Assembly: GCA_015680685.1 (NCBI GenBank)
Contig: MNCI01000651.1
Location: 1,067,507-1,131,506, forward strand
Reading direction: 5' to 3'
DNA: 64,000 nt
Source: Gnetum montanum
Lineage: Eukaryota > Streptophyta > Gnetopsida > Gnetales > Gnetaceae
The notes under the pieces were generated by a model. It was given only the letters and a program-made list of their open reading frames with translations. It ran no database searches and had not been told where the DNA came from. Each line of letters begins with the position of its first letter. Within the stretch, counting starts at the first letter, position 1. This document shows, piece by piece, positions 23,970 to 34,600 of this stretch. The position numbers and the translations under genes were made by a program.

Positions 23970-25245
23970 ACTTATAAGGTGGGTTAAGTAACTTCCCCAA
24001 ATAAAATTGCTTTAGCCACAAAAACACACCAATTTTACATGGTTCCCCACCTAGGGTATGTCAACACTTAAAGGGTAGAATCTATGCACACCTCTAGACT
24101 TTGTTTCTTCAAAATGTTGGTTGAATAAGTTTTCCAAATAAAATTTCTCCAACCACAAAAACATACCAATTTTATGTGGTTTCCCAACTAGGGTATGTTG
24201 ACACTTGGAGGGTAGAATCCATGCACAGCTCTAGACTTTGTTTCTTCAAAATGTGGTTTGAAGGGCACCGTAACCTATACAAGCTTTGAGCTTTGCTTTG
24301 GAGTGTTTCATAATTGCAAAACCACTTAACCTCACAAGGTCTTGATAAGCTCAAAATGTGGTTTAGATGATCCCATAATCTTTACAAAATTAAGCTCTAC
24401 ATCAAAGTGTTTTGATGCTACAACAGCACTCAATCCTGTAGGATCCCAACAAGCTCAATAAGGATATCTTCTCACAAGAAGCACATTAACACCACAAGGC
24501 TACAAGAAAGAAGGAGAAGAACAAGAAAAGAGTGTAACCAAATTTACAAATCCATGTACTTGAAGCTCAATATAATCACAATCAAGAAAATGGTGTTACA
24601 GTAAAAAGAAAAAATAAAATTGCTTAGAATTACTAATGATAAAACTTTGTGTGAATAGTTCTTGCATAATTCCCAAGATTTTGACATTGTCTTATAGCCT
24701 TAGAGTTTCTGAAAACTCTTCAAAATTTGAGCAACAACTACCAAATAACTAGTATAGGCATCTACTTCAAAGTTTAGAGGTCTATCTGAGAGATCCCTCA
24801 ATGCAAGAGAGATGTTTGCCTAAAATTGTAGACATCTACTATGAGACATCTTACCATAGATGTCTATAGTGAAAGATAAATGCTTGTTGTTTCTACCAAA
24901 TGTCTACTTTCCATAAGCAATCTGAGATATGAAGCATTTTTATGACCCTTGGGCTTCTTAGCAGTCTTTAGAGCATCTTCACTTGATTTATAGACTTCTT
25001 TTTCATTTGTGCTCTCATCTTGTCCATGTAGTCTTCATTTTGACATCTTGACGTAGTTCTCATTTCCTTGAATTCTCATATCTATTTGTGAAGTTCTTGT
25101 TTATGGCCTTGCAAAAACAATCACACACACATTCTACATTCTCCATTTTCCTTAAAGTTTTGACATACCAAAAGGTCAACATTTATCCAATCAGTTCTTT
25201 AATGAGCCTTATTTGATGAGGCTAATGTATTATCCTTAGCAATGA
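23970..25245. mobile_element. Insertion of ~1.3 kb between RNase H and integrase of element 2
   Basis: Element 1 runs continuously from RNase H into the integrase linker; element 2 is interrupted here, and homology resumes at about 25,245 (WFTYYLTYL, compare WYSSILTYL). The inserted DNA is noncoding and contains ACCAATTTTAYRTGGTT, a motif reminiscent of leaders in plant copia LTRs. A solo or truncated LTR is likely, but neither TG/CA ends nor a target duplication could be fixed. Confidence 0.5.
23985..24260. repeat. Tandem duplication of ~130 bp in the insertion
   Basis: Two copies (about 23,985-24,118 and 24,122-24,258) share CCACAAAAACAYACCAATTT, CTAGGGTATGT and CTCTAGACTTTGTTTCTTC, with about 15 percent differences by eye. 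Confidence 0.8.
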
Positions 25246-26560
25246 ATACTTTTTGGTTCACTTACTACCTCACATACTTGAAGAAGAAGTAGAAGGTCCC
25301 TTCTAAATGGGATAGGAAAAGGACTTAATAATTCCTAAATTAGGTTTAACATTTCATGGAAATTGAGAAAAACCTCTACAAAATCTATGCTAATGAGTTG
25401 GTGTGATGGTGTGTTCTTGAGGGACCCAACTTAGAGTTCTCTAAGATGCACATGAAGGACCATGTAGTGAACACTACATGGGCAAAAGAATGATAATCAA
25501 ATTTTCATGACTAGATACTTTTAACTAACTCTCTTTCATGATGTGCATTAATTCACAAAGTCCTGTAAGCATTATCAACAAGATGATGAGGTATTAACAT
25601 AGTTTAAAACATTACAGTGGTGGATACAACCATTGGAGCCTTTTGATTTTCTAGGCATTCATTCAGGGGTTCCATTTACCCTTCTTTAAATTGTAAGATG
25701 TACATCATAGTGGTTGTGGACTACTACACTAACTAGGACATTGTACTACAGCAATAGATGCAAGATTCTTTCAACAATAGGTGGTAAGTAGGTTTGGTTT
25801 GCCACAAACAATTATTTCTAATAATGATACCCATTTTTCAAGCACTACCTTTAAAAAACTAGTGAGATGCTTAGAGGTGGAGTAAACACTTACTCCAACT
25901 TACCATCCCTAAGTCAATGATCAAGTTAAAGTAACTAGTAAGGAGATTACATGAATTCTTGCTAGGACAATTAACAAACATAAAAAAGACTAGAGCATAA
26001 AACTCAACGATATCTTATGGATCTATCACTTCACCTAGAAACTTTCCATAGGCTACTTCCTATATGAATTAGTATACAACAAGTTATCAAAACTTCAATT
26101 CAAATAGAGCTATGTACACTAAATATTACTTGTGAGCTTAACCTTGACATTAGTGTAGCATAGAAAGAATGCCTTATGAACCTTAATGTGCTACATGAAA
26201 ATTGTAGGATAGCATTCATGCTAAATGAGGTATACAATGCCTACACCAAATAAAATCATGACATTAGGATTAAACATGTAGAATTCCAACCAAGAAACAT
26301 GGTTATCTACTAGAATCCCACCCATGTGCCATAATATCCTAACTTCCAAACATTCTAGGAAGGATCTTACGTCATACATTCTACATTCAAATCTAGCACC
26401 ATGTAAATATATCATCCTAATGATCCACAAAAGCTTATCTTTGTTAACATCTAATAAGTTAAGCCATTTATAGAATCCTATGGAGCCAATGCCTTAACCA
26501 CTCCTAACCTTGCTACCATACAATCCATCTTTCATATCTCTTCTTCAAAACTCAATCACG
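25246..26560 (+). pseudogene. Element 2 integrase
   Basis: The zinc-binding region at 25,430-25,600 aligns with element 1 (DAHEGPCSEHYMGKR against DAHEGPYGGHYVGRQ); the CxxC part is lost. The core follows: IIVVVDYYTN near 25,695, SNNDTHFSSTTFKKL near 25,830, TYHP near 25,900 and TSKEIT near 25,940 for the third catalytic residue. The C-terminal part ends near 26,560. Confidence 0.75.
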
Positions 26561-28890
26561 AAGGAGATCTTTTGAGTCGAGCTGAGTACATTTTCATCTT
26601 GTTGTTTATGACCTTTTTTACATTTTGTTATAATTTCATAATTTCTTACATATTTTCCTATTATTTGGTATTTTCTAATTCTTCCCATGTTTTTTATTTC
26701 TTATAAATTTTTTGTTTCTTTAAGTAATTTTGCACATTTTTGTTAATAAAAGTTATCACTTATGTGGAGAGGTCAACTTTGTTGTTTGAATTATGTCTTT
26801 TACTATCAAAATGTGAGATAAAAAATTGTTTCAATGTAGTGAAACCATAGGATCCACCCCACCAATTCCTATAAATAAGATATCCTTATCATGAAAGCAC
26901 TGTGGTTCTTATCATATGAAACTAAAATTAACTCATGATCATTATGCCTTGAAGAAAGGGAACAAGACCAAGAGGGATTGAAAAAGGGTGTGAAAGCAAG
27001 AGGATTTGTTGATTCTTTGGAATTCCTCTATGGGTCTCAAGTTCACATGATTATGCCATTACTCATGTTTTAATTTTGGTGAAAGCATCTTCTTCATTAA
27101 TTACCATGATACTAGAAAGACATGTGATCCATGCCTGAAGGTAGTCCTCTGGTAATAATGACAAAGTAAGTAATTAATTAATATACATTAAAGCATTATT
27201 GAAATACCACTTGAAAGATGTGTAACCAATGCCTAAATGTAGACTACTTCCAAGAATCCAAACTTTCCTTAGACTAGTTTCATCATGTGACTAGAAAGAC
27301 ATATGACCTATGTCTAAAGGTGCACCATTGATGGGATTACCATTGGCTATGGGGCTAAAAAGACATGTGACTAATGCTTGAAGAAATCCCTCTATCCAAT
27401 GGTCAAGAGTCCTAAAATAAATGCTTATAATTAATTAATTATAGTATGGATCTAATGTATGCTTCCTAGTTGTCTTTAAGAATTAATGGTATTTTCATAT
27501 AGTTGTGGGTAGCCTCATGGTAGTGGGCCCAGGGTGATGTAATGCAATGTTACTAGCAAAGGTATGAACTTGATTTAGAACCTGAACAAATAGGTATGAT
27601 GGTCATTTAAACCATACTTGACACAAGAACTTATTATAGAAATGGTAAGGTACCTCACATCTTAATATCTACAATTCTTTTCATTCCATTTCACCTCATT
27701 GCTACTTGGAATTAAGGATCTAATAGTTTTGTTTAGTATAGGATAGACTTCCAATAACAACAATTTTATGGATTATTGGACCATTAACTTATTCAACATT
27801 TAAACTCCAAAGTGCCCATGGATACTTTATGAGATGGTTATACAAGAGCATTTTGAGTAGGTACCTGCTTTAAGGAGGACCCACATATATAACTCTTGGT
27901 GATCTAGGACATGAACCAATAGGTCCAAAAACATTAAATCACTATTTGTTTCATTAATCGACATCATCATTTGTCCATTTTTTCTTTATTTTAAGCCATA
28001 ACCTCACAAAAACTCCAATTCTTCATGATTCCAAGCTTCAAACATCTATTAACTCTTCAATTGGCTACATCCAAACTATATGCATGTTTTTTATGGCTAA
28101 AGATCCTTCTTACAGCTCTCACTCAACCTTTTAATAGTCCCATCAATGTTCTTGCATCCATGTAGGGGGCTTAGTTGACATAGCCCCATCGACACATTAG
28201 TATCAACATAAGCCATAAAAATTATATATATGCATCATCCCTTAGCCAATTTCTCACATTTCACTCATTTACATAAGGAAGTTTTTGTCATTCTTGAGAG
28301 TCCAAGCCTTCGAATTGTAATATCTTGAGCACTAGACCTCTACATTTATTCATTCAAAAATCTATGAGCTTCCAAAGTTGAACTTTGCATCGTGGGACCC
28401 ATAGATTTACGATTTAAAATCTTTCAAAACCCCTAGATTTCAAGCTTCTATGGTAGTTACTATTAATAAATGGTTAAAATAGCATGGGATTAATATAGAA
28501 CAACTATCTTAGGACCTCAAAGATGTTAGACCATGATCACATTGGGGTATTAGTGTTAAAAGTTTTTGAAATCAAGATAATTCCAAAGTTGATAAAGGAT
28601 TAAAATACTTAGAGATAGTGATTAAAATACCAAGAGAGTCTCATAAGTATGTGGTTTGTTTCAAAGAAAGAAAAAGTGATCATATGGAAGATGAGAATGC
28701 AGACAAGAGTAGGTAGAAGAGCCTAAAGCCATGCATGCAACATGCCCCATCAGAGAGAAACCTGAGGTAGAATTTGTCAAGCACATTCCTATAATAAAGA
28801 TAGGGTAGTTAAGGTAGGATGAGACATTCAAGCATGGGTTGACTCTTAAAGTAACCCTCACTAAAGCCTATAATGAAATAATAAGAACAA
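26561..28890 (+). other. Noncoding spacer of element 2 with a recurrent ~35-bp motif
   Basis: Homologous to 46,861-49,990 of element 3 (for example GTAGTGAAACCA, GATCATTATGC, GGGTGTGA and the 27,870 block CTTTAAGGAGGACCCA against 48,989). Within it, GACATGTGAYCYATGCYTGAAG-type units recur at about 27,118, 27,213, 27,297 and 27,361. No ORF of note. Such long spacers between pol and the 3' LTR are known in the Tat/Ogre and Athila groups. Confidence 0.65.
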
Positions 28891-28899
28891 AGGAGATCT

Positions 28900-30562
28900 A
28901 AAGTTTAGTACTTCAAGAACCAAGTTTTGGATCCTTCTTGGAGTTTGCACTCCAACTCCAAGAGGTTCGAGAGTAGTTATAGGCATATCCATTATGGTCC
29001 ACCATCTTAATCAATAGAGATTGATAATTAGGAAAGATGCATCTATTCTAGAATAATCACAAAGGAGATATGATGGTTAAAATAAGGACATTAGCATCTT
29101 CTACTTGGTAAAAGCCATCACCAAAGCATTGGCAATTTCAAATGTGGAAACCAAATTGATAGAAGTATCAACATATTCATATGTTAGGAGAAAAAAGAAA
29201 TGGATACAGAGATGCTATGTAGTTGATTAAAAGGAGTATGTTGTACTCACCTAGGCAAAGACAATTTACTTTAAGATCATTACATATTGCTTAAACCCCA
29301 TGGTATGACCCAACAAGGTGACATCCTTCTCTACTAGGGCCTATGTTACAATTATTAGAAAATTCTTAGTTAAAATGCCACAACTTATCTTTCTAGAAAT
29401 TGAGAAATGCTTCAAGGAAAATGAGGAGAACAGGAATATACTTCCCTTTTCATATATCGTTAAAATAATTATGCAAAAGAGAAGGAATTACCCACTACTG
29501 CAATGATGTTCTCCACAAAGCTACAACAACAACATGGTAAGAGGTGATGAAAGAGAAACTATTGTTAAGGCTTTAAGAAGAAGTACCCCCCTTGCTAGTT
29601 AAGAAAACATTAGGTGTTGAAGTAAGAATAGAAGAATCAAGGGCATCTCATTAAGCCAGAGGTTTGGAAGATTATCGTCTTGCTATGATCTAGCTTAATA
29701 AAGTTGCTTAAGTAGTTATTTGGCAGTATGATAATATATCCAACCTCTTTTCAACAACATGAAGCCAAGCCACCATCCAAGTGAACCCTTCCATAGGTAG
29801 AGTTACAATATCCCCACCATCCAAACAAATGCTAGAAATCTCAGGCAATGTTGCATCCTTCTTCATAATGTTAAAAAAGGGAGATGGAGCCCCAATGGTG
29901 ATCATGCCACATAAGGGACAAGAAACTACTACAAAGGTGATAGTAGATAGAGTAGGTGAATCGCTAAAGATTCTCAAAGCATTGATTCTAAATTCTGCTG
30001 CTACGACAAATATCCAAATGTTTGTAGGAATTAGATTAAGGGGAACATGTGTGGCCCAATATGAGGAAGTGTTGAAAAGACCAGTGGGCACTGATCCATC
30101 AATTCTTGATGTCTTTAACATCCCAAGAGACATTGCATCAACCCAGTTAGCACTCATAGAGACAAGAGGCAACCTCATCATGTAGAAACATAATTTCAAG
30201 AAGCTACTTCATTGAATCAACAATTGATAGCTAAAGTTTCATAACTAAGCACCTTCTTGTTTGGCTCATCTCTTCATCAACTAAGCCTCACTAGGTATGA
30301 GGCCTTTGAGCAACTTAAGGCTAAACAACAACATGTGAAGATGAAGAAGGAAAAGACCATCTTGGATGCATCCTTAATGGAAGCCATGCTAAATAAAGCA
30401 AACAAGGACCTTATCATGATGCATAAGGAGAATAAAAAATTGATCAAAGAAAAATGTAGATTGCTTAAGGTAGAAAAATAAAAGAAACGTATGAAAGAGT
30501 ACCTTAAATAGCAATAAGGGCAACTGGTTAAAGTCGACATAGATATGTGAAGGTTAGTCTGG
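28900..30562 (+). pseudogene. ORF3 copy 2, truncated
   Basis: Aligns with ORF3 copy 3 from about 50,290 onward: GGTCCACCATCT occurs in both, and FLEIEKCFKENEEN at 29,390-29,440 matches FLEIQMRFKEKK. With copy 1 it shares the middle domain 29,770-30,183 (134 open codons at 29,781-30,185). The coiled-coil part at 30,257-30,540 is Lys/Glu-rich. Similarity stops abruptly at about 30,562, so the last third of the ORF and the LTR are missing. Function unknown. Confidence 0.65.
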
Positions 30563-31463
30563 GTGGCTTCTTAATGCCATCATTAAAAATTTTATTGTCC
30601 ACCTTAATGCCTACCTTGGAAAACAGTTCTCTTACCAGTGTGGCCTACCGTGCCTTTCACAAGCCTAGCTCGGTAGATAAGTTACCCATACATAATTCTC
30701 AACCCACCCCAATATAATCTAATTTGGAATTTGAAATAAACACATGCCCGGCAGCAGCTGCCCCTTTTCACAATGACTGCCAGCAGTCTAACCATATTAC
30801 ATTGAATCAATCGATCACAGTCGTAACCAAGAATAGCAAATTAGATGGAGAATGGGTCAGCAGTTACTACTCCCTGGCTGCTGGGTGCTGACTTGGCACG
30901 GAAGCAAAGCGAAGCTGATAAATTAAGAGTAGAGGAGAGCAGATAGCTGAGTTTTGCAGTTGGTTGCAGATTCCTTCAAGTGCCCTTGTAGCCAAGCCAA
31001 GCCAAGGCAAGCCGAGCCAAACGCAAGGAAATGTCTGCTTGGGATTGGACATTTGGAAATGCTAATGCTTTTGTATGTTAATGTCCGTTTCATTCCAGAA
31101 CGAAGGAAGATGGGAGAGAGAAAAGACATGTGAATGCTAATTTGGACTGTTTGTAGTCGTTGAAAAAGACACAGCAGAAATGGCACTCCGCGTTTGTGAT
31201 TTTCCCTGAAACGTGGGCGCCAAGAAATGGAATCTTGCCAAGCAGATTCCAGAATAACTGGCAAAGTTGATGATCCACTACAGTACAGCATTATTCATTG
31301 TATCAGTTAGTGATTGATGTGTTCTGTTACTGATCACCCGCTAGTCAGCGGCACCGTCAATTACATAGATTGTGTTACTGTAAATCGCTATTAAGACAAA
31401 AAAACGAATGGAAAAACCAAAGGTATAGTCCCTGTCCAAACTCATGAAAAATCTCGTGCCTTT
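30563..31463 (+). promoter_or_regulatory. CpG-rich upstream region of a candidate host gene
   Basis: The sequence departs from the AT-rich CpG-poor background, with CCCGGCAGCAGC, GCGCC and many retained CpGs from about 30,750 to 31,600. A simple purine/pyrimidine repeat of GCCAAG units is at about 30,990-31,022. A TATA box could not be picked with confidence. Retained CpG suggests low methylation, as expected at a gene start. Confidence 0.45.
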
Positions 31464-31486
31464 ATGCCCTGCCCACAATTCTGGTC

Positions 31487-31494
31487 GCGGCCGC
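31487..31494. other. NotI site (GCGGCCGC)
   Basis: The eight-base CpG-containing site lies in the densest CpG stretch of the window and marks the candidate gene start. Confidence 0.95.
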
Positions 31495-31649
31495 GTTGTC
31501 GTGATTATTCATCATCACTAAACAGGGACGTGAATACTGACACAGCTGCAAGTGCAAGCGCAAGGTTGCTATTCCTGACTGCCGAGCAAGAGCAAGAGCA
31601 CGAGGACCTCGTTTGGCGTGGGCATTTTCTGCAGCCTCTTTTTCATTAC

Positions 31650-34600
31650 ATGATTTTAATTGCCGAGGGGATTCCTTCTCGTCTCGTTCCAGGGTTTTCA
31701 GGATTGCAGCGATTACCAGGTAGTCGGTCAGTCTCATCGTTGATTCGGTTTCTTCGTTCTGGCTGCTCGCATGTCTCTAATTCTGGGTTTCAAAGCTTTT
31801 ATTTCGTATTATCTCCTCGGTCTGTTTCTGCTTTCCTCTGTTTAGTTTGCATTTTACTTTTATATTGTTTTTACAACCGTCGGATTATTGCTGCTTTTGT
31901 ACAAGCATTTTATCAAAAAACATGCAGTGTTTCTTAATGTATTTCCGGTATTCAATGTTATGTAGCGTGCGAATAGTTTGATTTAAGTTCACTGTGTAGA
32001 ATGCCCTGGAATTGGGTCTTTCCTGCGCTGTATACCTGCTGCCTGAGCTAGGGACTATGTTTGCTAGGTTCAAAATTGCTCTGAGTTAACTTTATTTGAA
32101 GTCCCCGGATATTCACCAACAATTCCAATACTAAGTTTCTGAGCAGCTTATAACTGGTTGCAATTATTCGTTTTGATATCTGTCGTTCGATGGATTTGTA
32201 CATGCAGAGTTTCAGAGTTTACTATTTCAAAATATATATCTTTGCAAATAGGTAAGCTATTGGAAAATAAGCTTTTACCTGTGTTGACAGCACTGGATTT
32301 ACTGTAGCTAGTATCACCTTCCTGAACACGGGAGATTTTCTTGAATTTCCAGTTTTTGAACATGGAAGAATCCTACGAAATCTGATTTCTCACAAATATT
32401 TATGGACATCTAGAACAATTTTGAAGCAAAATACACACGTGAACGAACTTATTGGCTCATACTGTGTAAAGGAAATCGAATTTCCGTCTTTCCTTTGAGA
32501 TATAATACCTTTTTCTACAACTTCTGTAACTGGCTCTTATAGGATATTTATTTCTGTTAAAGAATATCCTCTTAAGAAATCTGTTACTTATACTGAATTA
32601 AATTTTCATGGTCATGATGATGATAATTATTATTATCTTAGCCTTATCATTGTTGTATTGTAGCTGGGTCCTTTGATCCTCGAGGAGCAAAATTTGAAAA
32701 TTGGGGTCCTTAGTCGATCACAGGGAAGACTTTGATTTATCACTTAGGCCATAATGATTTAAATTGAAGTTGCAATGACTAGTACTCTTGTCGCTAGTAG
32801 GTTGCAAGGTCACAATAATTGTTGAAGAGGGCATCGTTGAAGAAGGTTGTGATAATTATCATGAGAGGAAGAACTGGATGATGATGAATTGAAAGTTTAT
32901 TTTGTTGTGATTGCTCTAGTGGTAAAGGAGGAAGTTGTGATGGATGTCATTAAAGATGATGTCTGGTGCGGGAAAGAAAGCTTGAATTTGATCTAGAAAG
33001 GATTGATTTGAATCACACTACCTTTCTTTGCGATTGAGAGATAACTGCCTATTGACCTGGTTGAACTTTAAATCAACCAGAAATAAATATCCAAACATCT
33101 TTAAAGAATCTGATCTTGAAATGATCTTTTAAATACTAATTCAACAAAGATACATGAAACCCTGAACGAAAAGAATGGTAGAAGTATAGTTATAGTAAGA
33201 AATATTTTGAATTTGATCTCAGATCTGATAGAACATTATGCAATTAATGCAAACTTTAAAATCAAGAATCATTAAAACCATAGCTTCATCATTTCACATG
33301 AAAATCCTTCAAATCTTGCAAGAACCTGTAAAGATCATCTCAAAAGCTTTAGGTCTATTAAATTTTTTTTCAAATTCTACTTAATCAAGGATCAAAGTAT
33401 TCGTAATATTCATTAATCTAATCATGAACTTCAAATACCATTAGAATCAATCAAAAGAAATCATGAAAATGAAGGATTCATGAGAGAGGCAATCAAGAAT
33501 AATATGTTGTTCATCTTCAAGGTGATTAAAGATATAGAGTCTGCATGTGTGTTCTTTTTATGGAGTGTTTTCCCATCTTCCGGATTCTGTTCTTAGTTGA
33601 TGAGAACACAATGTGAGTTTTCTTATCACAGATCATAGTCTTAAAGGCTGAGAGTGAATTGCTTCACCTATTAACTGGTTACCTCTGACATGTCTGAGGT
33701 TTTGTTTTTGTTTTTTTTGGCTAGCAAAGCCATTAAAGAACTCTACCTCATCAAAAGGGATGCAATCTAAACCTCGAGGAAATAACTTTTTCTCTGTGGA
33801 GTCTTTTAGAGCTGTCTTTGAAAAATTAATGGCATTAAGGTTTTTGAGTTTTTGACAGTAGGCAATAAATTGGCAAGGAGCCTCAGCTTTCAAAGGTAAT
33901 GAATCAGCTTGTAAAAGCAACATGTGCAAGGTGTCTTGGGGCTTGACTTTCAACTCATCTAACAAAAATAATTTTTGTACTCTTTCAATATTGTTCCAGC
34001 ATTTCTCAGATAGACCTGGATCCAAAACTGGACAACCATACAATATAGTAGTATGATTGAAAATTTTGCTTTTTAATATTCCTTTCCCAAATGTTTAAGG
34101 CTTTGTATTTGTTCTTAAAAATATAGAAAGCTATTATCAGTGAAGTGGTCTTTGATGCAAGCATCCCACCTAAAAGTATTACCATAGAGGAGCCCCAAGC
34201 ATCTAGTGGTATTAAGCCTCTTTTATTTCATGGTTGTCTACCATGAAATTGAATTCTATTCTTTGTGTATCCCAAATCATCATTTTGGTTTTATAAGCAT
34301 TTACTTTCATGCCTAAGGAATCACAAAAATATGTTAAGCTTTGAAGCAACTTATGCATGCCTCTTTTTGAAGTTCAGAGCAAAGTATCATCATCAACATA
34401 CAATAAAAGATTAATAAGATGATTAGCAACTTTAAATGCATTTATCTGATGAGCTGTATAAGCTAAATTTGGAGGGAATCAATGAAAATTACAAATAGAG
34501 TTGGAGATTGGGGGCAACCTTGCTTTACTTTAACATTGCTGAAAAAGTATGTAGTCTCATTTAGGTCATCATCTTGGATTTCAATAATAACATTTTGGTA

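Larger units (their letters stand above)
19100..30562 (+). mobile_element. Element 2: degenerate Athila/Tat-type Ty3 retrotransposon with ORF3
   Basis: Order on the plus strand: gag, protease, RT, RNase H, an insertion, integrase, long noncoding spacer, ORF3. All domains align with element 1 and/or element 3. The copy is heavily mutated; stops frequently replace Gln and Arg codons. Its 3' end is missing: ORF3 breaks off at about 30,562, where the low-copy, CpG-rich region begins. Confidence 0.8.

Noticed and set aside
24172-24354. Minus-strand ORF as a gene
   Set aside because: It lies across the tandem repeat of an insertion, without domain or splice signals.
31462-31737. Minus-strand gene at the CpG-rich region
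   Set aside because: The frame is open but lacks good splice borders or a start context; the plus-strand donor and intron signature are stronger.
31464-31937. Intact 157-residue protein gene
   Set aside because: The frame runs through a good donor site at 31,720 into T-rich intron-like sequence with hydrophobic low-complexity residues; only the first part is likely exonic.
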